Shown: positions 12,508 to 24,640 of the stretch, piece by piece
Numbering within the stretch: the first letter of the stretch is position 1
How the letters are laid out: every line of letters starts with the position of its first letter
Source of the DNA: Rusavskia elegans
Taxonomy: Eukaryota; Ascomycota; Lecanoromycetes; Teloschistales; Teloschistaceae
DNA: 64,000 nt
Direction: 5' to 3'
Assembly: GCA_011316305.1 (NCBI GenBank)
Contig: SAUG01000082.1
Span: 124,001-188,000 of the forward strand
Program-made: the position numbers and the translations under genes
The notes under the pieces: model-generated
The model's input: only the letters and a program-made list of their open reading frames with translations
The model's database searches: none
Told to the model about the DNA's origin: nothing

Positions 12508-13290
12508 CTAATATAATTTATATAAATAATAGTTTCTTGAAATTTTAATTTAGATTTATTTAGTAATATAACGTATTTTTCTAATAAAAATGTTAATTAA
12601 CGTAGAAATTTCTATAGATAAATATATCTGGAAGTTATCGCTTTTTTTTTCTTTTACTAGTAATATAAGTTTTTTATAAATATTACGATTTACTAAAACC
12701 TTTAACGTATTCCCGTAACAGTTAAAGTTGTAAATTAAATCTAACTATATATTTATAGATAAAACAATCTATTTCAACTATAATAAAAATTTCTTTTTAC
12801 TATTTTTAAAACGCGCTATCCGATCTTTCTATTTTTATTTTATTTTAATTAACCTGATAAAGCTATTAGCTATAGTAGCTAGCGTACTAGCTAGTAATTC
12901 TATTAGAGCTATACGGGCTGAAGAGTACTTTGATAGCTTAGCGGAACGATTAGATATAGATTATATAATAAATATAGCCGACGCGATAACTATAGATAAT
13001 TACTTCGCAGTATAGATGATTTTTATAGCGGCAATATTAGGTAATTATAATTATTTAAAACGTCGATAGAAGATAATATAGTATATAAATATAGTACAAG
13101 TTTCGTAATCGAATAAAGAAGGAAATAGTGAAATAGAAATAATTAACTACGCTATAAACCTTGCTTGAAAAATTATATACCTTTAGCTATAAGAGTTTCT
13201 TTATATATAAAATATAATATTTATTGCGTATATAACGTTAATATCATCTAAAACAACTCAATATAATTTCAGATAGGAATCTTTTAAAAA

Positions 13291-16264
13291 GAAGTTATTT
13301 TCTATATTCTATATCGTTGTTATAGATTATAAAAATAATAAAGATTATATATAAATATATTTCTTAGTGATAAAAATTATATTTAGTCGTTTATAATCTA
13401 TATTTTAATAATAGTTATAATGTACGAATTTTTTATAAATTTTAGAAAAAGTACTAAAAAGATCGGCTATAATAAAATCGTTTTTATATCTAGAAAAATC
13501 GATTATATCTCGATAGAATTCGATTTATATATTTATAACAATATAAAATCTTTATAAATCTATTAGAAGCGGCTTTATTAGATCTATTATTTCTAAAATC
13601 CTAGATAATTCAACAAAGCTCTATCGATCGAAGTAATCTAGACGTTCGTACGATACATCGATAGCTTCTTTATTAAATAAAGTAAAAACGAGCGGAAGTT
13701 CCTTATAATTCTAATATTATAATATATTGAAGTTCTGTAATTAGTAGCGTTAGGCGTAGATATCGAAATTTCAAAAAAAAATCCATTAGAAGCGAATTTA
13801 AAACGATAGCTAGCCGTTTTAAATTAGTTTTAAAATAATAGATTTACCGGCGATTCAGAGATATAAAATATTTTTTTAAATATAAAATTAGAGCTTTTCA
13901 TCTTTTATTTTATATAGAAGTTTAATTTTTTCAATTCCGTAAGTTTTAATAAAATCTTCTAGGCCGCAGATTTAAATTAGATTAGAAAACTCGATATAAA
14001 ATATAAAAAGGAAACGATTTTTAAAAATATTTTTAAAATAAACGCTATCGATAAGCTAAACGGTCGCTAGCGCCGAATAAAAAAAATTATATATATTTTT
14101 TCTTCTTTTTTCGATTTTCGATAATATTTACGATTTCCTTTTTATAGAGACTTCTTTAACGATAGATTTTACTAAAAGTATTTCGAAATAGTATATCTAT
14201 TACTTTTATAGAAAATATAATATTTAATCGTCTTTATATATATACGAGTATCTCTAATAGCAATAGTAAAACTATCTACTATATTGAAATATAGTTATTA
14301 TTTTAATTATATAAAATTATAAAACGTTTTATAAAATAGTCGAAATCTTTTTTCGTCGTTCTATTTTCGTTAAACGAATTATAGAGCTGATTATATTATC
14401 CGATATAGACAGCGTATTTAGATTCTAATTTTTTATAAAATCGCTAGATTAGAAAATTTTGGTTAAATAAAAACTTATTAGAAAATAACGCGATACAGAT
14501 TAAAATTTAATAGAATATATCTATATAACTGGAAATTTTAATAGTTTTTGAAACGATAGCGTTATTAGACGAGTAAAAACTAATTAATGAACGGAGAATC
14601 GCTTGGTAGAAAGTTATTATAAAGATTCATTTATACTATATAGATAATATTCTATTTTTCGATAGTAGAACGCGATATTACTTTATATTAGCTTTTCATT
14701 ATAGTATGAATTTCAATATTCGTTTTATTTAAAGTTATTAGAAATATAGAAACGATTAGAATATAGATTTTTAGATCGATTATTATAAGAAAATCAATTA
14801 TATATCGCTTCTATACCGAGAAATTAAAAGCTTTTTAAAGTTTATAAATTTTATCTAATTAGCTAAAATTTACTAATAACTTAGATTTTTCTACTATTTT
14901 GACGGTATAGACTGTAGATAGATTCTAATAGATAGAATGAAGATATAGAAATAGTAAATAGTTGAAGATTTTAATCCTCGGTATTTTAGAGAGAAATTTA
15001 GAATAATTCTAGTAAATTGAAAGAAAATAACGTTAACGAACTCTTTTGACTTATAGTTAGTATAGAGAGAGATAATCGAGGCCCAAAACTATATAATTCC
15101 GTTTCGTTTTAAAGAGAAAGAGATAATTCTAGAATAGAAAAATCGAATAATATAGCGGATTCTCGCTTTAGATATTTAAACTATTAATACTTATCTTTAC
15201 TTTTATTTATATCGTTATCATCGATATAGAAAGCTTTAAAATCTACGAATATATAAAAGAAATCGTTTTTACAAAACAATTTATTATTTTAGAAAGTATT
15301 TCAATCCGGTTTAAATAGTAGATTAACAATTAAAAACGATTTAGATAGTTATAATATTATAGATAACATTTATCTTTTAGCTTCTTTATATATCTCTTTA
15401 ATAAAATATTAGAAAATCATCGACCGCGAAATAGAATTCCGTTATACTTTAATAATTCTATATTAAACTAAAGATATTAATAGAAATCTGATAAAAAATC
15501 GAAATAATATAGTTATTATACCGTAATTATTGCAAGTAGAAATACTATAATAGAAAGAAGAATTTATCTAGCTATTAATTATATAATGTGATATCGCTAC
15601 TAATTTACGATTTTACTATTCGAAAAATCTCGACGTAAATTTACAGATACGAGATTTTTAAAATCGAGATTATAATAGATCTATAGAGTATTATAACTTA
15701 AATTTCTATTTTATAAATAATTTTTAATAGATTTTCTGATTAGAAAATAGTATATTAGAATAGTTTTAGCGAAAAGATTCGATTTTAAAACGAGATTAAC
15801 TTTTCTTTAACTATTTAAAAACGTTTACTATCGTTGTTTCGCGATAGAATAGTATTAGATCGCGATCATTCGAGCTTTCGATAATATCGCTATGATTTTT
15901 TTTAATCTAGAAAGTTCTCTATAGAAATAAAAAATAGAGGCGATGTAGTATAATTAATTTTACTAAAGAGAATCTTTTAAATTTAATATTATTTAGTATA
16001 GCAGAAATCTATTTTTATCTAAATAGATTATCGATATATAATATAGTTTAATAAAAGCGTAGCAGTAGAGTTTATAATCGATTAAAATACTAGAATAGAT
16101 TTTAGCTAGATTATCTAAATATCTATATACTAGAAAATATAAAAATGTTAAAAGACTAATATTAAAGCTACTATATCTAAATAGGCTAGGTTCCGCTAAA
16201 CGGTTGGCTCTAAATAAATCTCCTGGACCTTATCTAGATTATATAATCAAACGCGATGATTGAA
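13291..16264. other. unclassified RIP-degraded sequence
   Basis: Three kilobases of AT-rich, CpA-poor DNA. I found no RT, integrase or transposase motif, LTR or TIR in it. It probably derives from one or more old transposons too decayed to name. It ends abruptly at the edge of the gene island. Confidence 0.5.
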
Positions 16265-16267
16265 TTT

Positions 16268-17821
16268 CTATATTCCAATAACATACACCCCCGGTGCTTC
16301 TTTCAACGGAATCCCCATCTCCTCATTCTGGCTACCCTGAAGATGACTGCTTTTCCTCTCGCCCCCGATTATTCCGAAGCTTTTCCGATCCCTCGATCCG
16401 CTCTTGCCCGTATGCGCCGGGTCGCTCTGGCCTGAAAAGCCTGAACTCACTCCTTTCGACTGTTTACGGCTCCGGAAGACGGACGCCGAGAAGGAGATAA
16501 TGTGGATGCGGAGGAGGGGGCCCATGATGGGGAGGCAAGCGCAGACGACGCCGATGCAGGGTTCGACCGTGGACCAGATGGTGACGTCCACGTTATCCCC
16601 TGGGATGATCGGAGTGTTGTTAGCATTGACGGAAGCAGGAGAGGGCTGAGAATGATACAGAGAGTAGAAGGAGGGAGTGGGAGATTGGAAGCAATGGTAA
16701 TAGGAAACTCACAAGTCGGGTGCGCTCCCTTACCAACACTCTCAAGATAGTAGAACCTCATTATACTAGCGATGCAGACGGAGCCACCCAACAGAAACAG
16801 CCCGCACAAGCCGATTTTCTTGTGCCGATCGAGCTGCAAGCTCCACACAATCGGTATCGGCATGGCCAAGATCAGGATATCCGTCAGCAAATTGGCGATG
16901 TTCGCGAACCTGAAGAACGCCCTCATGTTGATGCAGTGACCTCCCGGAATGGTGCGCTCCCAAAAGAATGCAGCAGGCGTGCACTGGAATGCGATGCCGA
17001 AGCATTGGATGACACCGACGCCGACGCTGGCGATGCAAAGCGCCAAGTGGCACATACGCCGCCAGGCAGTTGTGTTCTCCCTGGGGAACAGACGGCGGTA
17101 GAAGAGCAGAATGGAAAGCTTGATGAAAATCATGGAGGCGGACATCAGAAACTGGAACACGTATGTGTCCTACGTGCCAAAAGCGGAGTCAGTAGGAGAA
17201 GATGGCATCATTTGGACATGGACTTGGACTCACTTTGATATAGGTTTGGGTGCCGGCTACGCCGACTCGCATCAAGTGCTTCCCGGTTCCGAGTACGACG
17301 CCTAGTAAGCACAGTAACGTGAGTATCACCCAGAGGTATAGAGACCTAGTTTCCGGAAAGACCAGCTCCAAACATGAAGTATCAAGGGCAATAGCAATCC
17401 TTGGTCATCAAAACAGATGAATAGACGATTGGCAGGAGAATGAGACATACTGTAACTCTGCAGAACGTATTGTACGACTGCGATGACCTTCTCCCTTGTT
17501 AATATTGATCCCACAAACCTTTGTTGTCAAATTCCGACTTACCAGCCCAACGATTATCATGTAGTCATCATGAGAAACGGCCACTTTCATGTGTCGTCAA
17601 AAGGCAAGCCGTAAGGCGACAGCTGCCGTTGCCAGCAGACTTACAAGGACCGCGGCGACGACAACTTTTGGGCCTTGATCTTCATCGATGTGGTCTATCT
17701 GGTGATGCAGCATATCAGGTGTCAAATACGCTGCTGCCATCAGTATCTGCTCGATAGGCAGATACGCCGACGCTCTCTGCAGCTGCTCCGGAGTCAACTG
17801 TGGCATCGGTGGTGCCTGCAT
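16268..17821 (-). CDS. fungal rhodopsin-domain seven-helix integral membrane protein, with in-frame TGA
   Basis: Four exons on the minus strand encode about 399 residues, typical for this fungal membrane family (PTH11/SAT5-like; function mostly unknown, some are receptors). Exon 1 is 17,543-17,821 (ATG then QAPPMPQL), with a first helix (VVVAAVLVSLLATAAVALRL) and the DDYMIIVGL block. Exon 2 is about 17,234-17,365 (LLCLLGVVLGTGKHL); its 3' splice site is uncertain. Exon 3 is 16,713-17,169 (FQFLMSASMIFIKLSILLFY, FANIANLLTDILILAMPIPI). Exon 4 is 16,268-16,599; splicing T to GG recreates the family motif WDNVDVTIWSTVEPCIGVVC. Donors are GTAAGT, GTGAGT and GTGAGT. Codon 75 is TGA (17,597-17,599) although the frame continues on both sides into conserved sequence, so this is either a pseudogene or a base error. 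The stop codon TAG lies at the edge of the RIP-mutated zone. Confidence 0.82.
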
Positions 17822-18768
17822 GGCGAGGGAGGTACTGGACAACCAAATTGACTGGATAACGGCAAGTCTTTTGTGAGAAAGCGAATTGACTTTTCGCCTA
17901 TGGAGCAGTAGGGAAGCAACGAGGTTGCAGGACACCGGGACCTTTTGAACACATGTTCCTGTTGGCTACCAGGAAGATCTTGCAGGTCCAGTCCACTGGC
18001 CTGTGCGAGATGGTTCCCCTGCTTCGAGGCGAGTTGTTTCCGATCAAAAATGTGGTCATGATGAAGATTGGTGACAGCTTGTGAATTGAACTATGTGCGG
18101 GTGGAGCTATTTAAGATAAAAAAAAAAAGGGTCTTGATAACCGTGCCCCCCTACCTCGTTGCGCGTGCCCCCTTTGAGTCATAAACGCCGCGGCGCCAGA
18201 TAATGCGCCAATATAAATGGTGCCGACCAGTACTTGCAACATCCGGCAGTGTCTATCAGTAAGGCGAATCAATGGCGTTCGGGCCGAGCTATGCATATCA
18301 TTGCTAACCGTACTTCCACCAAACGCCCCCACACAGGCCTCTGTCGTGCTCCGCATGGTAGGAGCGATCCATTCAATGTCAGATCTCCGGCACCGTGCAT
18401 GCATCTTTCTAGACGCACTCGTGGAATGGAAATTAGACTCCTGCGAACAATGTGGGACGTCGATCCTGCTCTGGTTGCTGCTGGATGGACCATTCCATCG
18501 CCGACCTGAATTGGCAGGATTCAGATTCCTGACGTCTATTGTCGGATTTCTAATCCTTCCCTCAGTCAGCAATCACATCAAATCCTCTCATGTCTGAACT
18601 GCCTTTGCATCGCATCATGATAAACGCTGCCGTTGCCTTGCGGCGTCTGGGTCCTGCCTTCCACAAACCGGAGCAGCAAAGACTGAGGAACGGCTGACCG
18701 ACTATAAGCCACAGGGCTGGGTGCCGGATATCTAGAATGTCTAGATGGAGAGACTACTTCTTCAGTAA
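17822..18768. other. intergenic region between the rhodopsin-like and HET genes
   Basis: Normal base composition. Overlapping open frames exist on both strands at about 18,111-18,597, but none shows a recognisable domain and they cover each other, so I do not call a gene. A poly-A run (18,117-18,128) follows the minus-strand frame end. The region probably holds the promoter of the rhodopsin-like gene (its ATG is at 17,821) and the 3' end of the HET gene. Confidence 0.5.
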
Positions 18769-20739
18769 TCAAACCAATTTAAACTCATGGAGCTCCACGT
18801 TCCTTGCACGCAAAGCAGGCAGCATCATCCTCGGATCATATATACTCGCATAATTTTCCTTCATGTTACGATACCTGGCAAAGATATGCTGCATTAGGTA
18901 TCTCTCTTCAACCCATCCCTCTGGTAAGGGGCCTAGTCTTGGATCTTCGAATTGCCAAACGCTCCTACCGCGGTCAATAAAAGCGTCCCAATTAATCCCA
19001 GTGCTCTCGTCATAGCGAGCGACGCGTTGCCAGTTGCTCGGAAGTGGACCTAGGAAAGCTTCGCCAGTCATCAAACCGTGCACATAGCCTTCGCCGACCA
19101 CAAGATACTCCTCATCGTCATTTAGCTGGAGAACGATGGGTGACTGGCATCCCATAAGCACCGCGATTATGTCTCCTTCTCGAGCGGTCTTGGGAGCCAG
19201 GCCTACATAGCTATCTGCAGTCACTATAAAGGAACGACCCAGTGCATTGACGTAGAAGGCATCCAACAACATCGCACAAGATTTCAGAAAGTCCTCAGTG
19301 GGAACTGTCATCAGGTCTGCCAATATACCAAAGTGATCCAGACTTTCTTGATATTCTATATGCTTCTCGTTGACCGGCTTATAACGATCGGAAAACTCAT
19401 TGCAGCATAATAATCGATATATAGATTCTAGCTAACGATCAAAATTATCGATTGCTGGTTGGTTCCGAAGCCACGATATCAGTTTTCTTAGAGCCGTATA
19501 AGTCTCTCGAAGCTGCGGTACTTTGCCGGTCCCAGCTAATGACGGGGAATTATCTGTCAGGATTTGCTGGACATCCAGAATCGTCCCCATACGTCGTCCA
19601 GTTGCGATCAGGTATCCGTCCCCGTCGTTGTACCTAGCCTGAAGTAGGGAGTTCCAGCATGCTCTTGCGCCCCAGATCTCTTTGCATTTCCTTAGGACGG
19701 ACCAATCCGGGACCCAGGACGGTACGTCGCCTCTTTCGTCCTGTAGTTCACAGCAAGTAAGGAGTATCAGGTCTCCATATTCGAATATGCTTGTTACCAT
19801 CATATCACGGAAGACTTTACCGGTGGTCTTAGTATAGTCTGGCTGGATACCAAGCCTTTCCTTTTCTTGAACGAGGTTTAAAACCGCGTATATCCTATCC
19901 CGTTGATCGGAACACTGGGCGTCCTTGGTTCGTCGCAGGATAGTCCTTAATAATAGTTGATCACCTAAATTACAGATCTACCAGGCCCGACTTATAGTCT
20001 TGTGAAGGTCTGGAACTCGATCCGGCTTACGGCGCCGATAAAGAGAGACGATTGCTTTACGAAAGTCTTCCCATAATATAGTATTGTCGCCACAGATAAT
20101 CATTGCACCGTTATAAGCGAGGAATACTTCTTGCCAAATCCATAATCGGCTGAACCAAGAGCGGTTCAGAAGCAGGACAATCGAGAACCAGATTTGGTCG
20201 TCGAACGGAGCGTGTTTCGTTAAGTCAAGCCAGTCAGATTTTATATCTTCTTCGCTAGCAGCGCTGATAGTATAAAAGGTCCAATCAACGTTAAGTTTCG
20301 AAGCGAGTCTTTTTAAAGCTTGGATAGCCCCTGTACTATTATCTGCCTCAGGACCAAGCCAGATAATTACCTTTGCGGCCGATCTGTAGATATCTGCCAT
20401 CCTTGCAACCTGCTGGCTGCGCTCCTTATCGTCACGTTAATTAATACAAACAGCATCGACCCATAATTTCCTAGGTAAGGAATCGTCTCGGAGATACTGT
20501 AGGGCAGTATACAGGTTTTCAGTCACCGGGAGACTTTGCTGTCCGTCTTCCGTGTCCAGGTATACAATATATAAGAGGTTATTAGTGCCCCAGGTATAGG
20601 ACAGCGCTTCGTATATTGGGGGTTCGTTAAACTCAAGTTCTGCATGGCTCAGGCGGATGTGTATGTCGGATCCGAAAGGACCGGGTGAGATTGTCAGAAA
20701 TCTGATATTTTGTGGATTGAGAGGAAGGTAGGTGTACAT
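18769..20739 (-). pseudogene. HET-domain (heterokaryon incompatibility) protein, three in-frame stops
   Basis: One intronless frame of 657 codons from ATG 20,739 to TGA 18,769-18,771, all segments in the same register. The N-terminal HET domain is plain: YEALSYTWG (residues 43-51), LWVDAVCIN (92-100), IWLGPEADNS, SRLWIWQEVFLAYNGA and RDRIYAVLNL. The C-terminus has the WW-like tail seen in many HET proteins (DPRLGPLPEGW, then YDPRMMLPALRARNVELHEF). HET proteins control vegetative incompatibility and cell death on non-self contact in Pezizomycotina. Stops interrupt codon 101 (TAA, 20,437-20,439, in the place of the usual Q after VCIN), codon 254 (TAG, 19,978-19,980) and codon 436 (TAG, 19,432-19,434). 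Each fits C-to-T or G-to-A change of CAA, CAG or TGG, i.e. RIP. Almost certainly non-functional as a full-length protein. Its start faces the kinase gene 230 bp away. Confidence 0.9.
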
Positions 20740-20968
20740 GCTGGAGAATATAGGTGATCATTGACGTCGATACTGGTCAAACTCCGGCACCACCAGGAGA
20801 ATCCACTGTCGCTTGCAGTTGGCCTCGTTCAACTTGGATGGAAGGTCCAGAAGTTGGTACACATGCAAGAGGACGTCATCGCAGGAGACTTGGGAAAAAG
20901 GCTGATCTCTGTGTCAGCCTCACATCAAACCCACCACACAGTGTCCCAGGCATGTGTCAGCCAAAAGA
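20740..20968. promoter_or_regulatory. divergent promoter region between HET and kinase genes
   Basis: The 229-bp spacer between the ATG of the HET gene (minus, 20,739) and the first ATG of the kinase (plus, 20,969) must hold both promoters. A CRE-like tgacgtcg occurs at 20,762-20,769. I see no convincing TATA box. Small open frames here have no ATG that would extend the kinase in frame. Confidence 0.45.
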
Positions 20969-23308
20969 ATGGACGAGCAACGACAGCTCTTGGGCACACG
21001 CGCCGAAACGTGCATCACTGAACTACAAGCCCTGCAGCATACCATAACTCTCTCGCGCCCAATTCGACCCTCTGCCACGAAAAATTTCTTGGTCGCTGTC
21101 GCGCAGGTTGTTGATGACAGCCTGCAGTCGCTACAGACCTGGAACACCGAATTTGCGAAACAGACCCTGACGGAGCGGAACAACGTGGTGGAAGGCGTTG
21201 CGCGGCTCTTCGACTCCCTTGATCTCTCCATTGGATCCGCACGCCGTGACCTGCGCAGCCGACTGCTATACCGTAGACGGTACTTCATTGGCTTCCTACC
21301 GGGCAAGAGGTGAGTATGCCTCGTCGCTTGACTCTCCGTTTGTCCTGACTTCTAGTAGGCACGATTCCGAAGTCCGCGTGACTCTGGCTTTGACAGTGGT
21401 GCATGATACCATAGAGCAGCTCCAGGCTCAGAGCAAGATCCTTCTCGGAACGTCTGCCAAGCAAGCGCATCCGCAATCCAAAAAAAGACTCCTCCTAGAA
21501 GGCCACACTCAGTCTTCCAACGCCTTTTCCCATTTTTTCAACAACATCCAGGCGATTGACCCGCAAGACGTCCGCTCCAAAGCCCTCGACATGCTTTGGA
21601 GCTTTTTCCCAGAACCTCGGGTACATCGCGACGTTGGGAACGCCGAGGATCCAGGCGATGGGATTCTATACGATGAAAAGGACGTCGACCGAGTCAAAGC
21701 TATCTTGCAACGTCTACATCAAGCGTGGTGCAGCATCGAAGACTCTTCAATATGCCCCGCTCCACCAGAGCTGCCCAATATGGCAAAGATATGTCTGGTC
21801 TTGAGGGGCATACAGCGTCGGGAATTACTCAAGGACTTTTTGGACAAGAAGGTGCTGGATGATCACCTACCGATGGAAAGACACAAGATTGAGGAAGTGC
21901 TTGCGAAGGAGAACAAAGAATATGCCGCCATATTCTCGACGGAGCAATACAGAGCAGTGACGCGCACGTGGGATGAAGGACATCATTTGGAGATCGAAGA
22001 GGAGGAACCGCTACCGCTGGAATATGTCATGGAATACAATGAAGGCTCTTATGGTAAGGTCGTCATGGTTAAAGATTCTCTCACGGGTGCATTCTACGCC
22101 CGGAAGCAGCAACGGACGAGTGCTGACGCGCAAGAGAATGCGGCCTATCGGAAACATTTGAAGGAGGAGACAGAGCGACTGAGACACTTGCGTCACAACC
22201 ACGTTGTCCAGCTTGTCAAAACGTATCAAAGAGGAAGGGTATACGCCATGATCCTGAAGCCGGCCGCTACCACTGACCTCGAGAGGCTGAGTCAAAGATA
22301 CTATGAAAACAAATATGACGCGAAGATGTACTCTGAAACTAGGAATGGTCGGGCCCAATATTGCTGTATGCATTCGGATGCCTAAGCAAGGGCCTTCCCT
22401 ATATCCACGGTAACGGCATCAGCCATATGGACATCAAGCCTGCAAACATACTCTACGAGAGAGCATTCGACAATCACGGACCGAGACTACTCTGGGCGGA
22501 CTTCGGTCTTGCATATGACTTTAGCGCCACCGGCAACAGCAAGACCAGGACTACGAGGGTATACTCCGAGCGATATGCTGCGCCTGAAACTGTAGCGTCG
22601 TGCACCAGACTCGTTCCTGAACGAACATTCAACGTCCAGCCAGATCTCGACAGGATTATTAAAGGTGGTAAGGAAATGGTCGTCGATGCTGAGATAGAAT
22701 CTGAATTCAGAGAGACCGAGGAGAATGGTCATGGAAGAATGACTGATATTTTCTCCTTGGGTTGTATCTTCCTCGAATTGCTTGCTTGTCTCCTCAATGA
22801 AAGATTGCCTATGGACAGGAAGGATGCCAAGGATCCAAAACAACCTACTAGAACCACAGAGCACTTGCCTCAAGAAGTCAAGATGTTCAGCCAGCATCTT
22901 CCAGAGCTGACGAGTTGGGCTCAACGACACATTGAATCCGACAGTGACCGCAGATTGAAACCACTGCTTGAACTCGCAATCAAAATGATATCCCTGCAAC
23001 ACAAAGACCGACCCACAGTCGCCGACGTTGTCCGCGATGTCGCTCTCGCTGGTTCCTGGCATTTCTGCGACAGATGCTGGAAGGATCATGAAGGAGGACA
23101 AGCACTTCAACCTACGGTTGGGCCTCCGCAAGCGACTGGCGGTATGGAATCGTCCTTATCAAGGGTTCCACAAGAAGAACAACTCGAAAAGGCCAAGCCC
23201 ACATCACCAAAAGGTTCTATAGGGCTCATCCTTGCGAGAGTAAATTTTGGGACTCGTTCGCAGATACCGAGATATCTTTCTAGCTCCACCCCGAAAGAAT
23301 TAGGCTAA
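20969..23308 (+). CDS. protein kinase with N-terminal helical region; one intron and a likely one-base frameshift
   Basis: Start ATG 20,969 (MDEQRQLL). A 49-bp intron is at 21,310-21,358 (GTGAGT...TAG) and joins AG to G (Arg). The N-terminal 300 or so residues are helical and unassigned. The kinase domain follows: a glycine loop EGSYGKV (about 22,041), a candidate VAIK lysine in YARKQ (22,104), the catalytic loop HMDIKPANIL (22,424; HMD instead of HRD), DFG in WADFGLAYDF (22,499), AAPE (about 22,577), DIFSLGCIFLELL and DRPTVADVV. Stop TAA is at 23,306. Between MYSET and the frame with GPILLYAFGCLSKGLPYIH the register shifts by one base at about 22,341-22,346. No intron fits without deleting conserved residues. 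Exons plus one missing base make exactly 764 codons. So this is either a real frameshift or a sequencing error. Confidence 0.85.
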
Positions 23309-24640
23309 AAGCTGCCCAACGGTTGCACCAATCGTGGAATTTGAAGGTTGAGGACAAAGGATCCGCCCGCAACTTGCCGTAGCCGGGTGCCTAGCATAGG
23401 TTGAATTTAGGCTCGAACAGCTGGTCATTTTAGGGTTGGTGAAAGCCACTTGAACTACGCTGCCGGCTACGGTAAGTTGTGGACAACGACTTTTGTCTCT
23501 GACCCTCGGGCACGCAGGTTACCCTACCTCCTGGGAGCATAAATACATTGCTCCATGCACGATCTAGACGAAGAAGAAATACCAGCCCTCGGAGAACATG
23601 GCACGCCACTTGACGAGAATTCGGACTCATTCTGTTACAGCTTTGAACCACCCGTCAGTCTGCATAGGCCTAACCGCTCACGCCGATGAATGCTCCGAAC
23701 GAAGACAGACACCTTCGCAGCGAGTTGCTCGCCATTGGGCCTGACAAAACAGGCGCTCATAGAGACGTCCTACTCTAGCCTTGTTTCACGACACTAGATA
23801 CGACGCCTAGTATCCCGTCTGCCACTGCTATTATACCACCCGGAGTTGTACCTATTGAATGACTTGGTTGCTAAAGTAAGAACTGTGTATATTAGAGCAG
23901 AATAACTTTGCGTGTTCTGAACTTCAGCAAACCGACAGAAGATTTCGCTCTCATGTAAGCCAAGTAGGGTTATGTGGCGAATATTTTCGATGGATGCAGA
24001 AAAAATACGACAGGCCGACGACTTCGCCCAGCGCTAGTTAATAATATAAATGGTAAATATAAGACAGGGAGTCTAATACAAGCCGCGTGTCCATAAACGT
24101 TACTATAATTTATTTATATCTGGAACTTGAAAGCCATGAGGAACCAGGAAACTTGAGGTTATCACGAAGCATTTAGTAGTATCGCTACAATCTGTTTAGA
24201 AACTGGATCAGAGACATAACTTGCTCTTCGTTCCATAATCTCGACATGAGTGTTCCAATGTTGGAAATATATATCTATTTAAGAATTGTTATATCGCAGC
24301 ATTCTGGCCACAGCAGTCATATCAGGGAACTAGGCGAGGACTACCAAGATATCATTATATTGAATGGTAGGGTCAGGTCTTTTTACAAGACGAAAGACAA
24401 AGAGGAAGGAAAGGGAATCTGAATCTAGACAAGCTGAAAACGCTGCACAGTAGCGCGCTGGATAAAAAGACTACAAGCTAGCCGAATCTTCACTAGCGTT
24501 CAGCTCCAAGCTCCTCGAGGCCCATCTGGATCCAGATGGCTTCTGACTACTAAGGTCGATATTGCACCATGACAAGTCAGATGTTCACAGTTCTTTTCAG
24601 ACCATTAAAGTCGCGGATTAAACATCCACGTTACTTCTGC
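23309..24640. other. 3' flank of the kinase gene and edge of the gene island
   Basis: Normal composition down to about 24,640, where RIP-type AT-rich sequence begins sharply (after ctggctcgtagataatataaa). No recognised gene. It probably includes the kinase 3' UTR and possibly unrecognised decayed sequence. Confidence 0.5.

Larger units (their letters stand above)
11393..13290 (+). mobile_element. N-family element copy a (outer), split by copy b
   Basis: An N-family element in two pieces, about 11,393-11,513 and 12,508-13,290. The left end (ttttgattttagtatccgat) matches the copies at about 63,000 and 63,650. The right end (cgtatataacg ... aactcaatataatttc) matches the copies near 52.9 kb and, inverted, 33.0, 51.4 and 58.5 kb. 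The right piece carries the family reading frame at about 12,760-13,080, seen as LLAIVASVLASN, AEEYFDSLAERLDIDYII and ILGNYNYLKRR, with stops of the TAG type where other copies have a codon. Function unknown. Confidence 0.7.

Noticed and set aside
17560..17610. A tiny intron removing the TGA of the rhodopsin-like gene
   Set aside because: The only AG available would make an intron of about 37 bp with a poor donor, and it would remove conserved helix sequence.
18111..18597. Overlapping open frames on both strands between the rhodopsin-like and HET genes
   Set aside because: Each covers the other, neither shows a domain or convincing splice structure, so a real gene cannot be supported.
20754..21047. 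Open frames upstream of the kinase, one containing the block NPLSLAVGLVQLG that superficially resembles fungal HeLo-type N-termini
   Set aside because: Not in frame with the kinase, no plausible intron joins them, and the first ATG (20,969) gives a coherent protein.
22235..22342. An intron (GTATAC ... CTAG) to explain the kinase frame change
   Set aside because: It would delete the conserved hinge segment (AMILKPAATTDL). An 18-bp alternative is too short to splice.
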